From JANNRR01 sp031401675 (GTDB taxonomy: Bacteria > Pseudomonadota > Alphaproteobacteria > Rhodobacterales > Rhodobacteraceae): DNA of 64,000 nt. The stretch spans positions 8,759 through 72,758 of the forward strand of contig JANNRR010000011.1 of assembly GCA_031401675.1 (NCBI GenBank). Direction: 5' to 3'. A program made the translations under genes and the position numbers. Below the pieces are notes generated by a model, which did not search any database, had not been told where the DNA came from, and saw only the letters and a list, made by a program, of their open reading frames with translations. This document shows, piece after piece, positions 50,540 through 59,223 of this stretch (position 1 is its first letter; each line of letters starts with the position of its first letter).

Positions 50540-50847
50540 ACCTGCAAGCGCTTTGGTCGGTGCTGAATGTCAACAGCTGGGGCGAGTTCTGGTGGGTGCT
50601 GGTCGGGCTGACCGGGCAGCTTCTGTTCACGGGCCGCTTCATCGTGCAGTGGATCCAGTCCGAGCGGCAGCGCAAATCGGTGATTCCGCTGGCCTTCTGG
50701 TACCTGTCGATGTCCGGCGGTCTGGTGCTGCTCAGCTACGCGATCTACCGGCAGGATCCGGTGTTCATTCTGGGCCAGTCGACTGGCGTCATCATTTATT
50801 CCCGCAACCTGTGGTTGATCCATGTCGAAAACCGACGCACCGCCTGA
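50536..50847 (+). CDS. Lipid-A biosynthesis N-terminal domain (LAB_N) membrane protein
   Basis: A 103-aa protein with about three hydrophobic segments and the LAB_N block FTGRFIVQWIQSERQRKSVIP near residues 31-51 (split: FTGRFIVQWIQ, SERQRKSVIP), then FWYLSMSGGLVLLSYAIYR. LAB_N proteins occur next to GT2 and ArnT-like genes of lipid A modification, where they may help present or flip the lipid-linked sugar; the exact role is unproved. It overlaps the GT2 gene by four bases and the next gene by 26. Confidence 0.87.
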   Translation: MNLQALWSVLNVNSWGEFWWVLVGLTGQLLFTGRFIVQWIQSERQRKSVIPLAFWYLSMSGGLVLLSYAIYRQDPVFILGQSTGVIIYSRNLWLIHVENRRTA

Positions 50848-52351
50848 TCTTGGCTGGCCCGACCGGTCTCTGACAGCCGGCATCCCGGCCCGGCCAGCGG
50901 TCGCCGCCATCAGCGACCGCTGGTGGCTGGCGATGGCCTGCGCCGCGATCCTGTTGCTGACCGACTGGCGGATCGGCTGGATGGCGCTGGCCCGAGCCGA
51001 ACTGTCGGTGGATGAAAGCCAATACTGGTACTGGAGCCAGCATCTGGCTTTCGGCTACTTTTCCAAACCACCACTGATCGCCTGGGTCATTCATCTGGTC
51101 ACCGGACTGACCGGCTCGGACAGTCCCTTTGCCATCCGCCTGGCGGCACCGCTGTTTCACATGGGCACCTCCGGGCTGATCCTGGCACTGGCCACCCGGC
51201 TGGCAGACGTGCGCACCGGGGCACTGGCGGCCATCGCTTATCTGACCCTGCCCGCCGTCATGATCGGCAGCATGACCTTTTCCACCGACACGCCGATGCT
51301 GTTCTTCCTTGCGCTCAGCCTCCTGTTGTGGACCGGGCTGACCGACCGGCCCGGGGCAGGACGCGCCGCCCTGCTTGGTCTGGCCTTCGGCTTCGGAATT
51401 CTGTCGAAATACGCCATGTTCTATGCCCTGCCCGGGTTGATCCTGCTGGCCATTCTGCTGCCCCGGTTTCGGATCGGCTGGCGCGATCTGCTGATCGCGG
51501 TGACCATCGCCGCACTGGTGGTGCTGCCCAACATCCTGTGGAACGCCCAGCACGGCTTCGCTACCATCCGTCATACCGCCGAGGTCGCCGGTTGGGCCGG
51601 GCTCCGGCTGCATTTCGACCGGGCCGGCAGCTTTCTGGCCACGCAGTTCGCCGTGTTCGGGCCGATCTTGTTTGCTGCCTGGTTGTGGCAAAGCGGTCGG
51701 GCGCTGTTGTGGCGGGTCGGCGCTCTGGACCGGGCGCTGGTGCTGTTGTCGTTGCCCATTCTGCTGTTTGTGATCGGTCAGGCGTTGCTGTCGCATGCCC
51801 TGGCCAACTGGGCCGTCGGGGCCGGGATTGCCGGAACCATCCTCGCCGTCGTTGTCCTGCAACGCAACGCGCCACAACTGCTCGCGCTGTCGATGCTCCT
51901 GCACGGCACATTGGCGCTTGCCCTGCCTGTCCTGCCAGCCGAAGCCATCGGCTTTCGCCTGCCCAGTGGCAGCCTGCTGTTCAAGCGCCATCTTGGTCAT
52001 GCCGAGATCAGCCGCTTTGCCGTTGATCAGGCCGCCCGCGCCGGGATCGACGTGATCGTGGCCGACGAGCGCACCCTCTTGGCCGATCTTTTCTATCAGA
52101 CCCGGAACGGCGGCCCGCAGGTCTTTGCGGCGCCGGTCCCCGGCCCCCCGGCGCATCACTTTGCGCTGAACAACAGCCTGCCAGTGGGGCACACCGGCGA
52201 CGTGCTGTATCTTGCTGATCCAGCTTTGGCTGTTCCTTGCAGCGTCCCCGCGATACAGGGGGAAGAGCTTGCCCGGATCGTCCCTGGCCCCGGTTGGGCC
52301 GAGGGCCGGACCCTGGTCCTGCTGCGCCTGCCCGCCGATTGCTGGAGATGA
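50822..52351 (+). CDS. Glycosyltransferase family 39/ArnT-like membrane protein 1
   Basis: A 509-aa integral membrane protein with about eleven hydrophobic segments. The first periplasmic loop has the catalytic acidic motif LSVDESQYWYWSQHLAFGYF near residues 60-79 and SKPPLIAW, as in ArnT/Rgt-type transferases that move a sugar from polyprenyl phosphate to lipid A or another acceptor in the periplasm. It overlaps the LAB_N gene, so it is translationally coupled. The donor is presumably the product of the GT2 enzyme. Confidence 0.87.
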   Translation: MSKTDAPPDLGWPDRSLTAGIPARPAVAAISDRWWLAMACAAILLLTDWRIGWMALARAELSVDESQYWYWSQHLAFGYFSKPPLIAWVIHLVTGLTGSDSPFAIRLAAPLFHMGTSGLILALATRLADVRTGALAAIAYLTLPAVMIGSMTFSTDTPMLFFLALSLLLWTGLTDRPGAGRAALLGLAFGFGILSKYAMFYALPGLILLAILLPRFRIGWRDLLIAVTIAALVVLPNILWNAQHGFATIRHTAEVAGWAGLRLHFDRAGSFLATQFAVFGPILFAAWLWQSGRALLWRVGALDRALVLLSLPILLFVIGQALLSHALANWAVGAGIAGTILAVVVLQRNAPQLLALSMLLHGTLALALPVLPAEAIGFRLPSGSLLFKRHLGHAEISRFAVDQAARAGIDVIVADERTLLADLFYQTRNGGPQVFAAPVPGPPAHHFALNNSLPVGHTGDVLYLADPALAVPCSVPAIQGEELARIVPGPGWAEGRTLVLLRLPADCWR

Positions 52352-52355
52352 GGAT

Positions 52356-53246
52356 TTGCCCGCCGAAACCCTGTGGATGCGCTTCGCCTTTGCCCTGACG
52401 GCGCTGACGCTGGTGGTCTCGGTCCTCTTTGCCAGCCTGCCCGCGCTTGATCTCTGGGTGTCGGCCCTGTTCTGGTCACCGGCTCAGGGGTTCCGGCTGG
52501 CAAGCGCCCCGGGTTGGCAGATCGTGCGTCAGGCAATCCGCACCAGTGGCGACGTTGCCGCCGTTGTCGCCCTGCTGATTGCAGTTGCCAACCGCTGGCT
52601 TGGACCGGTGCAGCAGACCGGCTGGCGGGTCTGGGCCTTTGTGACGGGCACCGTGCTGTTGTCGCCGGTCCTCCTGGTCAATCAGGTGCTGAAAGCCCAT
52701 GTCGGCCGGGCGCGGCCGGCTCACCTTACAGAATTCGGCGGCACCGCGCAGTTTTCACCGCCCTTCGAGCTTGCCGGACAATGTGCCGCCAACTGTTCGT
52801 TCACCTCCGGCGAGGCGGCGATGGTCGCGGCAATGGCGTTGCCGGTCGCCGTCGTGCTGTGGCGGAACTTCGGCCCCGCCGGGCGGGCACAGGTTGCGGT
52901 GCTGGCGGCAGGCTACATCGTGCTCGGGTCCGGCCTGCGGGTGGCCATGGGGCGGCATTTCCTCAGCGATGTGCTGTTTTCGGTGCTGTTCACCGCACTG
53001 ATTACCCTTGGCCTCTACCGGGTGCTCGACATCGGCACAGCCCGGCGGCGCTTTCACATTGGTGAGGTCCCGGGCGATTTGTGGCGGATCGGTCAGGCCC
53101 TGACCGGCGTTTCCCGCAAGGCGGCCGCGCGCATGCGCCTGCCGCATCGCCCGGCCGAGCCAGCAGGTTCCGGCACTGTATCATCAGACCCAGTTGCCCC
53201 GCCTGCACCGGGCCCGGAAGAAAGCACGGACGGTCTTGATCGCTGA
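52356..53246 (+). CDS. PAP2 family phosphatase, lipid phosphatase type
   Basis: About 296 aa with five to six hydrophobic segments. PAP2 motifs: KAHVGRARP (K-x6-RP), CSFTSGEAA in place of PSGH, and GLRVAMGRHFLSD (R-x5-H-x3-D). The second motif has Glu for the usual His, a variant seen in LpxE/LpxF-like lipid phosphatases. TTG 52356 with GGAG nine bases upstream is my preferred start; ATG 52377 is the alternative. It probably removes phosphate from lipid A or recycles undecaprenyl pyrophosphate in this module. A Pro-rich tail of about 40 residues follows the last helix. Confidence 0.85.
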   Translation: MPAETLWMRFAFALTALTLVVSVLFASLPALDLWVSALFWSPAQGFRLASAPGWQIVRQAIRTSGDVAAVVALLIAVANRWLGPVQQTGWRVWAFVTGTVLLSPVLLVNQVLKAHVGRARPAHLTEFGGTAQFSPPFELAGQCAANCSFTSGEAAMVAAMALPVAVVLWRNFGPAGRAQVAVLAAGYIVLGSGLRVAMGRHFLSDVLFSVLFTALITLGLYRVLDIGTARRRFHIGEVPGDLWRIGQALTGVSRKAAARMRLPHRPAEPAGSGTVSSDPVAPPAPGPEESTDGLDR

Positions 53247-54906
53247 CCTGCTCTTGCGGCTCGAACGCGCCATGGCCTGGGCCGCCGCCCACCCGTCGCG
53301 CGCCAGCGTCATCGTGGCGTTGGTTGCGCTGATCCTGTTCCTGCCCGGTTTCACCAGCCTGCCGGTCACCGACCGGGACGAGGCGCGCTTTGCTCAGGCC
53401 AGCCGCCAGATGGTGGAATCCGGCGACCTGATCGACATCCGCCTGCAGGACGTGCCGCGCCACAAGAAGCCGGTCGGGATTTACTGGCTGCAAGCCGCCA
53501 GTGTCGCAGCCCTGCAGGGCGGGCCGGATGCGCCGATCTGGATGTACCGCCTGCCGTCGCTCTTGTCCGGCGTGGCGGCAGTGGTTCTGACCTACGCTGT
53601 CGCCCTGCCGCTGATCGGGGTCACCGCCGCGTTCTGGGCCGCACTCCTGATGGCCGCCGGGCTGGTCATGGGCGGCGAGGCCCGGCTAGCCAAGGCCGAT
53701 GCCGCCTTGCTTGCCGCAATCCTTGGCTGCATGGCGGTTCTGGTCCGGCTCTATCCCCGCCTGCCAGCCGGTCCGGCTCCTGTCCGGCGCGGCATGGCGG
53801 CGCTGTTCTGGGCAGGCCTCGCGGCGTCGATCCTGATCAAGGGGCCGATCGGGCCCCTGGTTCTCGGCAGCACGATGGCGACCCTGTCGCTTGCCATGCG
53901 CGACATCCGCTGGCTGGCCCCGCTGCGCTGGAAATCCGGTCTGGTGATCCTCGCGGCGCTGGTCCTGCCCTGGTTCATCGCCATCTCCATAACCTCCGGC
54001 GGTGCGTTCTGGACCGAGTCGCTGGTCAACGACCTGATCGCCAAGACCGCACAGGGTCAGGAAAGCCACGGGGCTCCGCCCGGCAGCTATCTGCTGGCAC
54101 TCTGGATCACCTTCTGGCCGGGATCGCTGATCCTCGCCTGCGGGCTGCCGATGCTCTGGACCCTGCGCGCCCATCCCGCGCTGTTTTTCGCGCTCGCCTG
54201 GATCGTCCCGACCTGGGTGCTGTTCGAGGCGACGCCGACCAAGCTTGTCCATTACGTGCTGCCGCTCTATCCGGCCTTGGCCATCCTGGCAGCTTTGGCC
54301 TGGCACCGCCGGCCCGCCGCCCTGTCCCTGCTGTCGCGCCGGCTGGCGCAGGCCGCCCTCCTGGTACCGGCACTGCTCATTGCCGCCATCCTGATGTACG
54401 CGTTGCGCTTCACGCCGGCGGCCATCTGGCCCGCGCTGGCCGCCGTTCTTCCGGTGGCCGCTCTGGCACTTCTGCTCTGGCATACACTGGCGCGCGACCT
54501 GCGCGGCGCCACCGTCGTCGTCCTGGTGGCCATGGCCTTTGCGACCTATGCCGGTGCCTATGCCAGCCTCGCCCGGCTCGATTACCTGTGGCCGTCGACG
54601 GTAGTGGCGCACACCCTTGCCGCCGCCTGCCCCGACCCCGTCGTCGTCACCACTGCCGCCTATGAACCCTCGCTGGTGTTTCTGACCAACCGGCATCTGC
54701 GGCAAACCGATGGCGCCGGTGCCGCCGATGTTCTGGCCGGCAAAACCTGCGCCGTCGTCTTGCTGGACAACGCCAGCCAACCCGCCTTTGCCGCCCGCGC
54801 TCAAGCCCTTGATCTGGTGCCGCGCGCCATCGGCACGGTCACGGGTCTGGCCATCGGCGGCGGCCAACGGGTGTCGCTGACCCTGTTCAGCCGCCCAACC
54901 CGCTGA
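53236..54906 (+). CDS. Glycosyltransferase family 39/ArnT-like membrane protein 2
   Basis: About 556 aa, twelve or so hydrophobic segments. The periplasmic acidic motif is PVTDRDEARFAQASRQMVES with the following HKKPVGIYWLQAASV, typical of ArnT. A soluble C-terminal part is short. The start is uncertain: TTG 53194, TTG 53236 and ATG 53272 are all in frame; I take 53236, just before the PAP2 stop. It ends convergent with the prepilin peptidase gene, overlapping it by 20 bases. The two GT39 proteins probably use the same polyprenyl-linked sugar on different acceptor positions. Confidence 0.85.
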   Translation: MIADLLLRLERAMAWAAAHPSRASVIVALVALILFLPGFTSLPVTDRDEARFAQASRQMVESGDLIDIRLQDVPRHKKPVGIYWLQAASVAALQGGPDAPIWMYRLPSLLSGVAAVVLTYAVALPLIGVTAAFWAALLMAAGLVMGGEARLAKADAALLAAILGCMAVLVRLYPRLPAGPAPVRRGMAALFWAGLAASILIKGPIGPLVLGSTMATLSLAMRDIRWLAPLRWKSGLVILAALVLPWFIAISITSGGAFWTESLVNDLIAKTAQGQESHGAPPGSYLLALWITFWPGSLILACGLPMLWTLRAHPALFFALAWIVPTWVLFEATPTKLVHYVLPLYPALAILAALAWHRRPAALSLLSRRLAQAALLVPALLIAAILMYALRFTPAAIWPALAAVLPVAALALLLWHTLARDLRGATVVVLVAMAFATYAGAYASLARLDYLWPSTVVAHTLAAACPDPVVVTTAAYEPSLVFLTNRHLRQTDGAGAADVLAGKTCAVVLLDNASQPAFAARAQALDLVPRAIGTVTGLAIGGGQRVSLTLFSRPTR

Positions 54907-55387
54907 GCCTCACACCCGCCTGCCCAGCCAGCCAGCACAGCCAGAAGCCCAGCGCCAGCCACGGGCCAAAGGCCAGCCTGCCGGTCCGCCGCCACACCAG
55001 CCACCGGACCAGCGCCCAGACCAGTCCCGCCCCCGCCGCGATCAACAGCACCGCCGGCAATCCCTGCCACCCTATCCAGGCACCGGCAGCGGCAAACAGC
55101 TTGGCATCCCCGAGCCCCAGCCCTTCGGCGCCGCGCAGCCGATAGAACGCCTCGCCCAGACCCGCCAACAGCAGAAACCCGGCTCCGGCTCCGATCAGGT
55201 GATGGCCCGCCTGACCGGGGCCCGGACCGGGCCAGATGGCCGCCAGCCCGATCCCGGCGGCAATCAGCGGCAGGCTCAGCACATCGGGAATGCGGAACTG
55301 CCGCAGATCGATCACCGCAATCGCCAGCAGCACCCCGGTCAGAACCAGCGTGATCCCTGCGGCCAGAACCGGCGCTCCGCTCAGCAT
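54887..55387 (-). CDS. gspO: Prepilin peptidase, A24 family (GspO/PilD type, short form)
   Basis: A 166-aa membrane aspartic protease that cleaves prepilin/pseudopilin leader peptides at the inner membrane. The two catalytic Asp are visible: AVIDLRQFRIPD near residues 25-36 and the GxGD motif GLGLGDAKLF near 99-108. Five or six hydrophobic segments. It lacks the N-terminal methylase domain of full PilD, as do CpaA/TadV forms. The nearby T2SS operon suggests it processes GspJ and other pseudopilins. The start 55387 is chosen because the frame upstream has no homology. Confidence 0.85.
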   Translation of the reverse strand: MLSGAPVLAAGITLVLTGVLLAIAVIDLRQFRIPDVLSLPLIAAGIGLAAIWPGPGPGQAGHHLIGAGAGFLLLAGLGEAFYRLRGAEGLGLGDAKLFAAAGAWIGWQGLPAVLLIAAGAGLVWALVRWLVWRRTGRLAFGPWLALGFWLCWLAGQAGVRLSGLGG

Positions 55388-55582
55388 GTCGCCGTCCGCC
55401 GGTCTGCGCGCAGATATTCCACCACCGCCTGAAACTTCACAGCCGCCCCGCCCGTAGGTTCGCTTGGTGGGGAATAGGCGGCGCAACGGCGGAGTTCAAT
55501 GCTCCCGCAGGCTGCGCCGGGGCTGTGCGCAATTCCAGCGCGAAACATTATGGCCAGCATGGCCATATCCATGGAGGAACTG

Positions 55583-57208
55583 ATGAAGGCTCGTTCACGT
55601 TTTCTGATCGGCACGATTCTGGCCGGCGCGGCTGCCGTTGTGGCACCCACCAGCTTTGCATCCAGCCACCGCGAAGCCCCGGCCATTGCCGGCATGCCGC
55701 GCGTCGATGCCACCGATTTCTACATGTTCCGCAGCTATGAACCGGGCCGCGCGGGCTATGTCACCCTGATTGCCAACTACATTCCGATTCAGGCACCCTA
55801 CGGCGGCCCGAACTTCTTCACCCTCGACAATGACGCCGTCTATGAAATCCACATCGACAACGACGGCGATGCGGTCGAGGATCTGACCTTCCAGTTCGAT
55901 TTCTCGACCGCGCTGGCCAATGGCGGTGCCGGCATCGCGCTGAACGTCGGCGGCTCCAGCGTGGCGATCCCGCTGCGTCAGGCCGGCCAGCTTGCCGGGC
56001 TGCAGATCGATCCCAACATCAATGAAACCGAGACGTTCCGCCTGAACATGATCGCCGGCGACCGGCGCACCGGCGTGGTCACGCCGCTTGCCCGCCCGAC
56101 CGCGCCCAACAACAAGGTGTTCAACAAGCCCCTGGACAACATCGGCACCAAGACCATCCCGAACTACGAATCCTATGCCCGCAAACACATCGCCGAGGTC
56201 GACCTGCCCAACTGCAACTTCAACGGTCGCGTGTTCGTCGGTCAGCGGGCCGAAGCCTTTGCCGTGAACCTGGGCGAAGTGTTCGACCTGGTGAACCTGG
56301 TCCCGATCGAAGGCGACAGCGCGCCCGGTGCCGGTGACGGCGGCGGCTTCCCCGGCGGCATCACCCAAAGCCGGCTGAACGACGATCTGGTCGGCGAAGC
56401 CAACGTGACCTCGCTGGCGCTGGAACTGCCGATCAAATGCATCAGGGGCAGCGGCAATGGCGTGATTGGCGCCTGGACGACGGCCAGCCTGCCGGCAAGC
56501 CGGGTTCTGTCGGCCCTTCCCGGCTACAATGCCACCGCCACCAACAGCGGCACACTGGTGCAGGTGTCGCGCCTGTCCGCCCCGCTGGTGAACGAACTGG
56601 TGATCGGCCTGCCGGACAAGAACCTGTTCAACGCCGCCCACCCGACCCAGGATGGTGCCCTTGCCACCTATGTCACCAACCCGACCCTGCCCGCCCTGCT
56701 GAACCTGCTGTTCCGCGGCGCGGTCAACGCGACGCTCGGCACCAACATCCCCGACCTTGCCCCCACCAACTTCCCGCGCACCGATCTGGTGACGGCGTTC
56801 CTCACCGGCTTTCCGGGGCTGAACCAGCAGGCCACGGTGACCGGATCCGAGATGATGCGGCTGAACACCGCGATTCCCTCAACGCCGCGCAATGCGCAAA
56901 GCACCTTTGGCGTGGTCGGCGAGGATCTGGCCGGGTTCCCGAACGGGCGCCGCCCGGGCGATGACACCGTCGATATCGCGCTGCGCGTGGTGATGGGGGC
57001 GCTCTGCCACCCTGTGCCGCTCGGGGCCGAACTCGGCGTGCCGGGAGCGGTGGAAAACACCCCGACCGATCTGGTCAACCTCGGCCTCTGCACCCCGGCC
57101 GACGCTTCGGTCGGCAACGTGCCCTTCACCGACGGCGCGCCGATCTCGGCCCGCGAGTTGCAGAACCGCTTCCCCTACCTGAACGCGCCGCTGCCGGGCA
57201 GCAACTGA
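55583..57208 (+). CDS. Exported DUF4331 domain protein
   Basis: A 541-aa protein with a Sec signal peptide (MKARSRFLIGTILAG, cleaved near residue 28 after SFAS). The mature protein begins SHREAPAIAG, then RVDATDFYMFRSYEPGR, the hallmark of DUF4331, and contains DNDAVYEIHIDNDGDAVEDL with Asp/Asn-rich, calcium-like turns. It has a few Cys residues. I chose ATG 55583 after GGAGGAAC; upstream in-frame ATGs would add 28 residues before the signal. Function is unknown; an extracellular or periplasmic location is likely. It lies between prepilin peptidase and T2SS genes. Confidence 0.88.
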   Translation: MKARSRFLIGTILAGAAAVVAPTSFASSHREAPAIAGMPRVDATDFYMFRSYEPGRAGYVTLIANYIPIQAPYGGPNFFTLDNDAVYEIHIDNDGDAVEDLTFQFDFSTALANGGAGIALNVGGSSVAIPLRQAGQLAGLQIDPNINETETFRLNMIAGDRRTGVVTPLARPTAPNNKVFNKPLDNIGTKTIPNYESYARKHIAEVDLPNCNFNGRVFVGQRAEAFAVNLGEVFDLVNLVPIEGDSAPGAGDGGGFPGGITQSRLNDDLVGEANVTSLALELPIKCIRGSGNGVIGAWTTASLPASRVLSALPGYNATATNSGTLVQVSRLSAPLVNELVIGLPDKNLFNAAHPTQDGALATYVTNPTLPALLNLLFRGAVNATLGTNIPDLAPTNFPRTDLVTAFLTGFPGLNQQATVTGSEMMRLNTAIPSTPRNAQSTFGVVGEDLAGFPNGRRPGDDTVDIALRVVMGALCHPVPLGAELGVPGAVENTPTDLVNLGLCTPADASVGNVPFTDGAPISARELQNRFPYLNAPLPGSN

Positions 57209-57243
57209 GCGGAATGCGAGTAGCCTGACGTTGTAACGAGTGA

Positions 57244-57275
57244 GAATGGCGGCAGGGGCAACCCTGCCGCCATTC
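57244..57275 (+). terminator. Hairpin after the DUF4331 gene
   Basis: GAATGGCGGCAGGG, loop GCAA, CCCTGCCGCCATTC: a perfect 14-bp stem with a GNRA tetraloop, 35 bp after the stop. No T-run follows, so termination is probable but not certain. Confidence 0.7.
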
Positions 57276-57784
57276 CCGTTCCGGTCCGCTTCCCGGGTCC
57301 GTACACCGGACACTCCGCCCGCCCGGCACCCGCTTCGCCAATGCCTGCCGTTCATCGGTGTCGCAAGACGCCACGCCGCCCCGTCCCGCCGTCCCGTCCC
57401 TCGACCCCGCCCGCTGCACCTCCCTGCCGCGCAGCTTCTTTCCGTGACAAATATCCCCGCGCGGAGCGCATTGAAGGTCTGCTCTTCAAGTCTGCGCCCG
57501 CCCGCACAGCGCACCGGACCGGGCCGCCGTTTCGCCGCCCTTCCCCGTCACGGAGCAAGTGCCGCATCGGCAGTCCGTGCCCGGACAACAAGCCCCCCCG
57601 GAGCCCGCCCGATGCCCGCCTTTGCCCGCCTTTGCCCGATCTGGCCGATCTTGCAAAGTCCTCAGTCAAGACTGTCTGAAGGAAAGCCTGCTCATGGTGT
57701 CATGCCCCGATCATGACAGCCGGCCGCAACGTGCACCGTACCCACCGGAAACCGGCCCGTCGGCCGAACCAGCCCGGCCAGCCG
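57276..57784. other. Intergenic region without a supported gene
   Basis: About 500 bp between the hairpin and the convergent gspK. The only structure I recognise is the dispersed repeat at 57448-57467. Several overlapping frames rich in Arg and Pro are shadows. Confidence 0.45.
57448..57467 (+). repeat. Dispersed intergenic repeat, copy 4
   Basis: CAAATATCCCCGCGCGGAGC, preceded by TTCTTTCCGTGA. The first 13 bases equal copy 2, and the arm after them is rearranged. Confidence 0.6.
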
Positions 57785-58669
57785 TCACGACGGCGGCAGC
57801 ATCCCGGCCCGCGCCGCATCGCCGCGCGCGACCACGACCGGGCGCGGCGCGCCGTCCGGGCCCTGCTGCCGCTGGATCAGCGCATCCACCGACTGCACGG
57901 TTTCGCCCACCTGAACCGTGACCCGCAGCCGAAAGAAATCCGACCGGAAGCCCAGACCCGCAGGCAGGATCACCCCCGCCCCCTGCACATCCGCCGCCGT
58001 CAGAAACCCCGCCCTGGTCCGCGCCGCAACCAGAAGCCGCGCCTGCACCGGGTTGGCCAGCAGCACCGCCAGCACTTCGACCGGGGCCGCGTTCACATTC
58101 ACAGGCGTCGGCCCCGGCAGCACCGCCACCAGCCGCGACAGCCGCTCCACCTCGGCATCGGTCGCACCGGCCATCGCGGTCAGGTCCGCCAGTCGCGCCA
58201 CTGCGCCGCCGCCGCTGAACAGCGCCAGGATCCGGGCGGCAAGATCAGGCTCCAGCCCGGCCGCCGCCACGATGGCGCGCAGCCGGTCCTGCGCCAGAAC
58301 CCCGCCCGCCGGCAGGCTGTTCAGATTGAACAACCCTTGCGCGTCCGCGATCTTCAGCCGGAACCGCCCCGCCCCGATCTCGATCCCGTCCTCTGCCACC
58401 CCGGCCCAGTCCTCACGCCCGTGATCGACCTCGGGGGCCAGGGTCTGATCACGTCGGAGCGCGATCAGCGCGCTGGCCTCGCCCGCCGCAATCAGCGCCT
58501 GCGCCGCCGCCGCCTCGGAAAACCGCTGGCTCCGCCCGATCGATGCGTCGGCCAGATTAAGCATCGCCACAACGACGGTCGAGGTCAGCGCCAGAATGAC
58601 CAGCACATAGACCAGCACCACGCCCCGCTCCGGCGACCGTTGCGGCCGCCGATCTGGCCGCGAACTCAT
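57785..58669 (-). CDS. gspK: General secretion pathway protein GspK
   Basis: Minor pseudopilin at the tip of the type II secretion pseudopilus, 294 aa. The N-terminus SPERGVVLVYVLVILALTS has the pseudopilin helix, with Val instead of Glu at position 5, as is normal for GspK. The large helical domain includes ADAQGLFNLNSLPAGG and PTPVNVNAAPVEVLAVLLA, diagnostic of GspK. Start ATG 58669 overlaps gspJ (ATGA). It is the last gene of the operon in this direction. Confidence 0.9.
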   Translation of the reverse strand: MSSRPDRRPQRSPERGVVLVYVLVILALTSTVVVAMLNLADASIGRSQRFSEAAAAQALIAAGEASALIALRRDQTLAPEVDHGREDWAGVAEDGIEIGAGRFRLKIADAQGLFNLNSLPAGGVLAQDRLRAIVAAAGLEPDLAARILALFSGGGAVARLADLTAMAGATDAEVERLSRLVAVLPGPTPVNVNAAPVEVLAVLLANPVQARLLVAARTRAGFLTAADVQGAGVILPAGLGFRSDFFRLRVTVQVGETVQSVDALIQRQQGPDGAPRPVVVARGDAARAGMLPPS

Positions 58670-59223
58670 CGCACCTCGCCCGGCAACAGCGCCACCCGGC
58701 GCAACACCTGCCCGGTTCCGGCCAGCGTCAGCGTCACCGCTACCGCCTGCGGATTCTCCGGCCTCCCGGTCAGAACCGCCACCCGCTCCGGCGCCGGCCA
58801 TGTGCTCACCCAGCCAAGCTCGGCATCAAGGAACTGCCAGTCCGCCGCCGCCACCCTGTCCAACAAAAGCTGTTCCGCCAAACCCTGCCCGCCCGCATCC
58901 TGCAGCCGCCGCACCAGCACGCCACCGGCCAGCACATAACCCACCCGCACGCTGCCGCCGGTCCTCCCCGGCGCGGCCCGGTTGATCGAAACCGCTTCTT
59001 GCCCGGCATCCAGACTGCCGCCCTCGGCCGTTGCAAAGTCCAGGGTGATCACCTGCATCGCCCGGCTCATCTGCCCCAGCCGGTCCAGCCGCCCCTCGGT
59101 CAGCCGCTCGGTCCGCAGCACCTGATCCAGCATGCCGAACCCGGCCACCCCGATCAGGGCAAAGATCACCAGCGACACCAGCACCTCGACCAGCGTCACA
59201 CCAGCTTCAGCCCGCCGGCTCAT
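58666..59223 (-). CDS. gspJ: General secretion pathway protein GspJ
   Basis: Minor pseudopilin of 185 aa. The leader and helix read RRAEAGVTLVEVLVSLVIFA with cleavage after Gly and the required Glu5; the rest has FALIGVAGFGMLDQVLR and the beta domain typical of GspJ. It would form the tip complex with GspK and GspI. It overlaps the lipoprotein gene upstream and gspK downstream by four bases each. Confidence 0.87.
   Translation of the reverse strand: MSRRAEAGVTLVEVLVSLVIFALIGVAGFGMLDQVLRTERLTEGRLDRLGQMSRAMQVITLDFATAEGGSLDAGQEAVSINRAAPGRTGGSVRVGYVLAGGVLVRRLQDAGGQGLAEQLLLDRVAAADWQFLDAELGWVSTWPAPERVAVLTGRPENPQAVAVTLTLAGTGQVLRRVALLPGEVR

Noticed and set aside
57240..57921. Several 100-160 aa frames on both strands between DUF4331 and gspK genes
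   Set aside because: They overlap one another, are Arg/Pro-rich, and cover a terminator-like hairpin and a dispersed repeat; none has a Shine-Dalgarno or motif.
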